NCBI RefSeq assembly: GCF_902686445.1
Contig: NC_062224.1
Span: 49,165,156-49,229,155, forward strand
Direction: 5' to 3'
DNA length: 64,000 nucleotides
From: Sciurus carolinensis
Lineage: Eukaryota; Chordata; Mammalia; Rodentia; Sciuridae
In this document: in pieces, positions 57,482 through 64,000 of the stretch
How positions within the stretch are numbered: the first letter of the stretch is position 1
Layout of the letters: each line of letters opens with the position of its first letter
Made by a program: the position numbers and the translations under genes
The notes under the pieces: generated by a model
Databases searched by the model: none
What the model was told of the DNA's origin: nothing
What the model saw: only the letters and a program-made list of their open reading frames with translations

Positions 57482-57943
57482 CTAGGAAAATCCCAGTCCA
57501 TGAGAATCATTTTTTGGTGGAAGTAAAGGCAGTGGTTGGGTAGATCCTTGACTATGTTTTCCTAATCCTTTTTTATCATCATAGTTCATATTTTGTAACA
57601 TATTTCTTACAGAAGTCCCTTGGTAAGTCTGATCAGTGGTGAGTTTCATATCCATTTGCTGCAGGACGTCTCGTCCCCATAGGCTAATAGGAACATTACA
57701 GACATATGGCTGAAATATTCCTGTGTGTCCCTCTGTATCTTTCCACGATAATGAGGAAGCACTTTGATTGGGGCTTTCTGCTACTCCTAAGCCTCTCAAG
57801 CTCTGAGCTGCTGTGATCAATGGCCAGTGCTTTGGCCAGACCATTGCGCTAATAATACTTTTGTCTGCTCCCGTATCTAATAAACCTGTAAATTCCATAT
57901 TTCCCACTTTTAATTTTAGGAGGGGCCTCTGTCCCATATCCAT
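57482..57943 (-). pseudogene. Retroviral aspartic protease with G-patch
   Basis: LLDTGADKS near residues 21-29 is the catalytic loop, LWGRDVL lies near residue 90, and a C-terminal glycine-rich segment (KKGLGKHSQG) fits the G-patch of betaretroviral proteases. The enzyme cleaves Gag and Pol precursors. It lies in a frame one step back from dUTPase. In betaretroviruses dut and pro normally share a frame, so a one-base indel near 57985 probably disrupts the junction. The domain itself looks complete. Confidence 0.8.
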
Positions 57944-57954
57944 AGTAAGGTTTA

Positions 57955-58413
57955 TTAAAGTGGTTCCTGTTGATCCAAACCTCCTTGTCTTTTATTTGTA
58001 TTTTTACTGGGCCACAAAGAATGTTGACTGGGCAATATAAGCATTTGTGCAATGCGATCCCCAGGAGAGATGACCGTAATTCCTTTTGGTGAAGAGACCA
58101 AGGCTTTTATTTGTCCAGTGAAATCAGGATCAATAACCCCTGGGTGTACTATAAGTCCTTTTAGTGTTGAGGAACCTCTACCTAGTAATAGTCCTACACT
58201 GTTCTGTGGGATTTTTTCATGCCAATCAGTATCAATCATCTGCACCCCCATATCTGGGGTTAGTATGAGTCTGGAGGTGGCACAGATGTCCAATCCGGCA
58301 CTTCCTGAGGTGGCTCTGCGCTCCCCTTCTCTGTGGGAGGATACCACCATCGGGGAACTTGTTGAATTACCCCGTATATTTGTTGCGGGCCCCGGGGAGG
58401 GCCCTGTCTCCCG
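57955..58413 (-). CDS. dUTPase domain of pro
   Basis: Read after the gag-pro slippery site, the frame carries the trimeric dUTPase motifs in order: SAGLDICA, a glycine/serine-rich RGSSTLKG, GVIDPDFTGQIKAL and GDRIAQMLIL. The enzyme hydrolyses dUTP to limit uracil in viral DNA and is fused to protease in betaretroviruses. The frame starts right after the frameshift site rather than at an ATG. The stop at 57955 probably reflects a downstream indel. The glycine-rich motif 5 is altered or lost in the shifted tail. Confidence 0.82.
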   Translation of the reverse strand, partial: RETGPSPGPATNIRGNSTSSPMVVSSHREGERRATSGSAGLDICATSRLILTPDMGVQMIDTDWHEKIPQNSVGLLLGRGSSTLKGLIVHPGVIDPDFTGQIKALVSSPKGITVISPGDRIAQMLILPSQHSLWPSKNTNKRQGGLDQQEPL

Positions 58414-58421
58414 TTTTTTTG
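58385..58421 (-). promoter_or_regulatory. Gag-pro minus-1 frameshift signal
   Basis: The minus strand carries A AAA AAC (58419-58413) in phase with the gag frame, the standard betaretroviral slippery heptamer. It is followed by GC-rich DNA able to fold (GGGCCC ... GGGGCCC). Slipping back one base leads directly into the dUTPase frame. Confidence 0.8.
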
Positions 58422-59966
58422 AAGTTTAGGATTCAACCCTAGGAAATTATCCTCCCTATCTCTAATAGGCTGACAGGCACTATTCCAGTGACTTCCTCTT
58501 CTGCATCTTGGACATAGCCCAGGTCCGGTTCCCAGGTTATTCTTTGTATAGATGTTCCCACCCCGGGCAAAGGGTGGCCTTTTGTTTGGACAAGTGGCTT
58601 TTAGATGTCCCTTCTGTCCGCATACAAATCATGATCCTAAAGGCTCTTTATTAGTTCTTGAAGGGAACCTCCCCTGGGCTTGTGCAAGTGCAGCAGACAA
58701 CAAGGTGGTTTGTCTGTCTATGGCTGCTACAAATGCACTGCTCTGCGCCGAAGTATCATTTACATCTCTACACACTTTTAAGTAGGCGGACAAGTCTTTG
58801 TTTCTCCATGGTCTTATGGCCTCCCTACACCACCTGTTAGCTTGTTCGTAAGCCAACTGTTTTACTAGGGGCATGGCTTACTCTGCATCTCCGAAGATGC
58901 GTGATGCTGTTTGAATTAGCCTATCGACAAAATCCGCATAGGGCTCACTATTCCCTTGAGTTGCCTTTGACAACTGGCCCTGCAAATCTCCTGCTCCTTG
59001 TAATGTTTTCCAGGCCTTGGTTGCAGCCACGGCAATTTGCGCATAGACTGCTGGATGATAATTAAGCTGTGCCTGAAGGGTTTCATAAGGTCCTACGCCC
59101 ATAAGCATGTCCCTATCAATTTGGGGATTCCCCGCTGCTGCATTTCGGCGGGCAGTATCCGTAGATATTTCTTGCCATGATGTTTTCCACATAAGGTACT
59201 GTCCCCCAGACAGAGCGGCCCTAGCAAGATTAGTCCAGTCCTGGGGCACTAAGTTTAATGATGTCAAGGTATCTACTAAGGCTATAGTAAAAGCTGACTG
59301 AGGACCATATGTGCTAACTGCTTCTTTTAACTGTTTCACTATTTTAAAGTCTAAGGGTTGGTGGAATCTTTGATTTTGAGCATCCTCAAAAACAGGATAC
59401 GCTACAGATCCAAGATGACTCCATTCTGAGCGTAACCCGAAACCGGACGCTTCATGAGGGGGTTCCCTATTTATGGGAGGTGCACTAGGCAACACGGGCA
59501 CTAGAGGGGGCTTTTTATCTAGTCTTAATCTTTGTACTCTTTTTTCCAGTTCCTCTCCTGATAATTCCCCTTCCGATAGTTCCTCATGTGAGTTAGTTCC
59601 TTTTTCTGAATTTTGAGAAAGATATGAGCGTTCCTCTTTTATTTCTTCCAAAACCTGTCTTCCCTCAGCTAAAGGCTCGGTGAGTGAAGGTTTTTTGTTT
59701 TTATCTTGCAGACAGGATTTAATAAGAGACCAAATAGCCATAGTGCCTACTGGCAAGGGATTTTGCCTATCCGCTATACGAAGGTCTTTCCCCAGCTGTT
59801 CCCACTGTAGGGTATTCAAAAGGCCCTCATCCAAAAACCAAGGGGAAATCCTTTCCACAGTATCAAGAAATACTTTAGCTGTTTTTTCCTTTAATGGCGT
59901 CCCATGGCTTTTTAATAACTCCCTGAGGGGCTGCTGCATTCTGAATTTAGACATTTCAGACCCCAT
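58414..59966 (-). pseudogene. IAP-like gag, two internal stops
   Basis: The 362-codon frame from ATG 59966 includes a matrix-like N-terminus (RELLKSHG), an acidic linker, and capsid with a major homology region (GNSEPYADFVDRLIQTA). A TAA just before 58874 ends it inside capsid. The same frame reopens to 58632, where a TGA replaces the first cysteine of zinc knuckle 1 (FVCGQKGHLKATC follows). A second knuckle, CPRCRRGRHWNSAC, is intact. Gag builds the particle and packages RNA. Confidence 0.88.
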
Positions 59967-60498
59967 TGTTACTAATTTAAATAGCTTTAATTATGGCAGT
60001 TACAAAATCAAACAGTGGCCTAGCTGCCAGGAGCAACGAGATTATTGAAAGGAAAACTATCAAGTGTGCATTAGAATTTTTATAGCGGCTTTTCACGTAC
60101 TACCTACACCCTAATTGGACCGCTTCAAACGTGTTTCTACTTTCACTTTAATTAGACCGCATTCCACGCGTCAGGACCGCCGACGGCGCATCCCAATACC
60201 TTTTAACACACGTTCCACGCGTCAGGACCGCTAATGGCGTATCCCGATACCTTTTGACCCGCGTTCTACGCGTCAGGATCCCGATACCTTTTAACCCGCG
60301 TTCTACGCGTCAGGACCGCTGATGGTGCGTCCCGATACCTTTCAACCGGACCGCACTCCGCGTGTCCCCAGGACCGCTGATAGTGTATCCTGATACCCTT
60401 TAACTTTTTTATAACCAGTTTAACTTGTATACAAAAAAAATTTTTTTTCAAATATCTTACCTTGTTTTCTTTTATAAGGCCTTCATCTTCCCTTCATG
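59967..60498 (-). other. Provirus leader
   Basis: Untranslated region between primer site and gag, where a packaging signal would be expected. It contains a CpG-rich tandem repeat. Confidence 0.75.
60155..60410. repeat. CpG-rich tandem repeat in the provirus leader
   Basis: About five imperfect units of around 37-54 bp with core 'ttc(c/t)acgcgtcaggaccgc' and 'cccgatacctttt'. A diverged edge copy may precede them near 60110. Confidence 0.85.
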
Positions 60499-60516
60499 TC
60501 CCGGGTTTCGGCACCA
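60499..60516 (-). promoter_or_regulatory. Primer-binding site, tRNA-Phe
   Basis: TGGTGCCGAAACCCGGGA on the minus strand, complementary to the 3' 18 nt of tRNA-Phe as in IAP elements. Two bases separate it from the 5' LTR. Confidence 0.9.
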
Positions 60517-60518
60517 GT

Positions 60519-60969
60519 TATCGCGCTCCCTCTGCCCGCAGAGAGAGACATGACAAATGTCTGAAGCTTTGGAAGTTTATTATGCACAGTCCCTCTCCTA
60601 CACTTCCCTTACTCCTAGCTTCCGCGCACTCCCAGCTTCTCTTCTCTCAGCTTCTCCCAGCTTCCGCGCACTCTCAGCTTCCAGCTCAGCTTCAGCCTCC
60701 GCCTCCGCCGCTTCTTCCGCTTCTGCCTCTCTACTCTCCCACCCACCAGGCTTATATACACTTCAACCAATCAGGGGAGAGTACACGAGGTAAATGCGGA
60801 CAGCTGCAAGCATAGGATAGGTACACGAGGGGGGCATGCTCTAGTCACATCGTTAACTAGCCAATCATTGGAATTTGCTGGTTGTTTACTGTATAGTTGA
60901 CCGCTTTTGGCTCAGCGTCAGGCGCCATCTTGACCATGCCCAAGGCTGGGGGTCCTGGAAACCCCGACA
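60519..60969 (-). repeat. 5' LTR of IAP-like provirus (promoter)
   Basis: 451 bp with four differences from the 3' LTR, three of them at CpG-compatible positions. TATA box (complement) near 60751 and AATAAA (complement 60576-60581). Drives minus-strand transcription of the provirus. Confidence 0.93.
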
Positions 60970-60975
60970 GGATGG

Positions 60976-61700
60976 GAATTTAAATGTATTTTGGAAGGTA
61001 CTAAGGAAAGCCTGGTTTATTTAAAGATTAACAATGTGGAACATGAAAACATTTTGCCACTTTCCCACAAAAAGGTGTTAAAATCCCTCAGCTTGTTTTA
61101 TGCATGTGATGTTGGATTGTGTTAACTGATATTCACTTAAACTCAGGAAGTAATATATGAGGACTTCGTAAAATAATATTTAAGAAAGAGGCAAAGATCG
61201 TCTTCAAAAATAAAACACTACCTAAGATTTGTCAAGAGGCCACCTCACCTGAGTTAAGACTCTACCTCTCACCTTATTCCATATTAGGATAAATACTTCC
61301 ATTCATTTAAAATTAATTTCAAATATAGATATTTTTGTTATAAAGATTACTGTGATCTTAAAATAAATAGGAAATATAATATATAACTAAGTAAATGTTT
61401 GGAATTATAAAATTATGTTTCTTGGTTCATAGCAATTATGCAAACTGAATATGTTATTGCTCTTGTTAATTCCATCTTAGTATTTTCCTTGTAAGCTTTT
61501 TAACTGTTGTCTGTTAGTGTTTTGCAGAAGTACGACCTCTAATAGAATAACCTGTGTTAATTTGAGATAATAGGCCATCACTTTTAGGACAGACAGAATT
61601 TAAGTTTGACTTCCTCTACTACTACTGACTCCAACTAAATGGAAGGGGTGAGTAACTACAAAATTATAGATATTAAAATTAAAATCAAGTACTTCTACTT
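60976..61700. repeat. Dispersed repeat X, arm 2, right part
   Basis: Continues arm 2 beyond the provirus. 61410-61640 is the inverted partner of about 1860-2130 (shared 'ttcatagc(a/t)att', 'ttgtctgttag', 'ataacctg(a/t)gtta'). Confidence 0.6.
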
Positions 61701-62785
61701 CAAGACTGATAAAACTGGCCTGATAGATATTTAAAACCAAAATGTAGAGACTAAATATAAAAAAATAAAGGATCCAAGAAAGAAAATAGTCAATATTTGT
61801 CTCTTGTCTCTGAATGAGGGGATTCTCTAAAGGCTTTGCAACTCTGGGCCACATGACCTCCCAATCAGAGGTTTCAATAGGACCATGGAGAATAGAAAAC
61901 CAACCAGTGTACATGCTGCTAAGGGTCATTGGAAAGGGAAACATCCCTGATGCTTCCAAGAGAAGCCACATGTGATCAGCAAGAACTTGACCTATTCTAG
62001 TAGATGGCTAAAGAAGCTTAGAGGCTTCTTCCAAGTTCCCAAGAATGACCCCTAAGGAATTTCATCTGATTCTTAATGGTAGATAGGAACAAGGTCAATT
62101 TGACTAGCTTGGTCTTAAACACATGGCAGGAGAGTTATAACCAAAAGTCAGCCCCACCAAAAGCAAGTAAAACTGGAGGATCTAAAGGAAATATTCTTAG
62201 ATAGGAGGGTCTAATAACTGTCAAAATAGACTATCAGAGTCAGAAGCTTTTCATAGTCAATTTGAGACCTGCAAATCTTCCTTACCTCCTACATAGGCAG
62301 GCTTGATCTGTGTTTGCTAGTATGATTATCTAGCCCTAAGTGACAGAAATAAAAGGATCTCTAGTAAACATAGAGGTAATGTCAATGGAAAGATGTTTAC
62401 TGAAATCAGATGGCATTAAATATCTTAACTACATCTTATGAGAACATCTGTGACAATTATAAAACCTAAATGTTGTATATATATTTATAACAACTCTGCT
62501 AATGTTTCTAAAGCCTCAACTGGTCTTCACTCACAAATAAGTGGCATGTGGATACCACCTAGACCATTGATGAATTATCATCTTCATGGTTTGCAGAGAC
62601 TAGTTCATAACACTAATTTTATGCTAATTATTTACAAAAATAATGCTTTGCTATCTTATTGTCTTCTTAGTATGATCCATGTCCTGTGCACAGCAAAACC
62701 AGTTACCTACCAACTGCCACCATGGACCTCTGGACTGTTCTGATGCTAAATACCCTTAATTCTCCCAGGACTTCAGGTTTCCTTC
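61701..62785. other. No recognised feature
   Basis: AT-rich DNA, possibly more of repeat X. No credible coding frame. Confidence 0.4.
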
Positions 62786-62789
62786 CCCT

Positions 62790-63067
62790 AAACATCACTT
62801 CTTTTCAGCAGGAAGTAGCCAGAATAGGTTGATGCCCAAATACCCTAAAAGAATTTAGGGGCCCAAAGTCCTTGAGGGGGGAATATAAATGGTCAGATAG
62901 ATGAGGATGAGGATGGACAGACAAGGTTAAGAGAAAATCCCATAAAATAAGCCCACTCGCTAACTCCCCAGATGCTCTCTTTGCTGAAAAGTCATCAGAG
63001 TTTTTCAGGTGTTTAATCTTCAATATCAGGGAAGAAGGACCTGTTCCTGTTCTCCAAGACTGGTATT
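62790..63067 (+). mobile_element. LTR fragment, GGTATCA-related family
   Basis: It contains 'caggtgtttaatcttcaat' and ends 'ccaagactggtatta', the sense version of the 14175 and 39463 LTR termini. The 5' boundary is uncertain. Confidence 0.5.
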
Positions 63068-63069
63068 AC

Positions 63070-63425
63070 CTTCTTCCTCATCTCCTAGTCACTTCTCTAC
63101 TTCCTCTAAATGGCTTGCCCCCACCATGCTGTTGTGATTGTTTTACCCCAGCTACAACATCAGTCCCATTTTCTTTCTCAAAGTGCCCTCCAAACATGAC
63201 TCCTCTTTACCAATACATTCCTGGTTTCTCTCCTATCTGAAGGGTCATTTTCCTAGGTGCTTCAGCTGGCTTCCCTGCTGTTGACACAATGAATGTTGCA
63301 GTGCTTTAGGACTCAATCCTTTCTGTCTTCCCTACTTATACACTCTCTTGGAGACTCTTCATCAGTTGTATGACTTCAAATACCATATACATCCTGCTTT
63401 GTTTTTCCAGATCAGAGTTATCCCC
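63070..63425. other. No recognised feature
   Basis: CT-rich stretch between two LTR fragments; nothing identifiable. Confidence 0.35.
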
Positions 63426-63429
63426 AAAT

Positions 63430-63891
63430 TCCTATCTGTTGTAGGGAAATTTTTAGTTTACCCTTTCTGAATGAAGTTTTGTTAACATTAGTCTGTGAAA
63501 TTAAGGCAGATAATGCAAATAATGAGACAGGGGTAAAGATTAGGCAGTCAGTGCAGGTAATGAATGATGGAGGTTGAGATGGTGATGACTGGATATCGAA
63601 GGGAGAACAAAGGGTTGCTAACAATTAACCTCTGCATTCATGCCCCTAGTCATATATAAGGGACAATTAATGAGAATGTTTAATGAAAGAAAGAAGTTCT
63701 GGGGTCTGTAAGAAAGTGAGTTGCTCCCTCTCCCACAGATCTTTGACTCCAAGATCCTCTTCTCTTTAGAGAAGTCTGTCTCTTATCACTTTATTAAATA
63801 AAACTTGCTCTCTGCTTGCCTTGGCAGTTCTCTCAGTGTTTATTCTTTGATTCTCAAGAACATAGAACAAATCTCCACTAGACTGGTATCA
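63430..63891 (+). mobile_element. LTR, GGTATCA-ending family
   Basis: Ends 'tagactggtatca' (63891). Has 'attaaataaaacttgctctctgc' (polyadenylation signal, R-U5) near 63790 and a TATA-like 'catatataaggg' near 63650. Related to 38740-39462. The 5' end is not fixed. Confidence 0.6.
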
Positions 63892-64000
63892 ATAACAGGG
63901 AAAAGAATATATTAACTGTATTACCTGCCTAAAAAAGCACAGGAGTATGGAACTCCAAGAGGGACAAGATGGTTGAACATTGCCTAGAGCTTAACAAAAG
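63892..64000. other. No recognised feature
   Basis: Short tail of the window; nothing identifiable. Confidence 0.4.

Larger units (their letters stand above)
53245..60969 (-). mobile_element. Young IAP/betaretrovirus-like provirus
   Basis: 7,725-bp provirus flanked by GGATGG on both sides (53239-53244, 60970-60975). The two LTRs are both 451 bp and differ at only four positions by hand comparison (about 0.9%), so insertion was recent. The order on the minus strand is 5' LTR, tRNA-Phe primer site, repeat-rich leader, gag, dUTPase, protease, RT, RNase H-integrase, env remnant, polypurine tract, 3' LTR. tRNA-Phe priming and near-absence of env are typical of intracisternal A-particle elements. 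Gag, pro and pol each carry at least one break. Confidence 0.93.

Noticed and set aside
58052..58429. 125-codon plus-strand frame
   Set aside because: It is the shadow of the dUTPase and gag-pro junction on the minus strand.

Overview
The window is nuclear DNA from a mammal, most likely a squirrel-family rodent (Sciuridae). The evidence is the repeat content. There are tRNA-Ala-derived ID SINEs (22667, 47738), B1-like plus ID fusion SINEs of the squirrel type (18346, 35876, 47381), rodent-type L1 copies and several endogenous retroviruses (ERVs). I see no functional host gene, exon set or RNA gene. Almost everything recognisable is mobile DNA in nested layers.

Layout. 1-6097: old LTR and ERV-internal-like repeats. 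6098-14037: a long betaretrovirus-type LTR (minus) split by a near full-length L1 (6421-13114) with a 14-bp target-site duplication (TSD). 14175-16100: one LTR, then unrecognised DNA. 16107-17438: a solo 1,332-bp betaretroviral LTR (minus) with a perfect 6-bp TSD and a broken superantigen-like (Sag-like) reading frame starting at its first bases. 17662-22758: L1 and SINE fragments and two LTRs of one family. 23283-27565: an old gammaretrovirus-like (class I) provirus, minus, with gag and a truncated pro-pol. 28887-32184: three insertions nested in one another; the innermost is a composite retroposon (LTR, CpG-rich tandem units, L1 ORF1, poly(A)). 32190-41900: unrecognised DNA, L1 fragments, SINE and LTRs. 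41905-52316: a NEK4 processed pseudogene broken up by a MaLR-like LTR, L1 pieces and a MER5A. 52323-52732: a solo ERVK-type LTR. 53245-60969: a young IAP/betaretrovirus-like provirus (minus) with two 451-bp LTRs, a tRNA-Phe primer site, gag, dUTPase, protease, RT, RNase H and integrase, and only an env remnant. 60976-64000: an older repeat and two LTR fragments.

How the parts relate. Most elements are inactivated by stops, frameshifts or truncation. The best preserved reading frames are L1 ORF1 (7954-8964) and the RNase H-integrase frame of the young provirus (54809-56584). The two most interesting objects are the Sag-like LTR frames, which suggest an MMTV-like lineage with an LTR-encoded accessory protein, and the composite LTR/tandem-unit/ORF1 retroposon, whose 3' end coincides with an AATAAA signal in the L1 inter-ORF spacer. 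All calls are from reading by eye; no database search was run.
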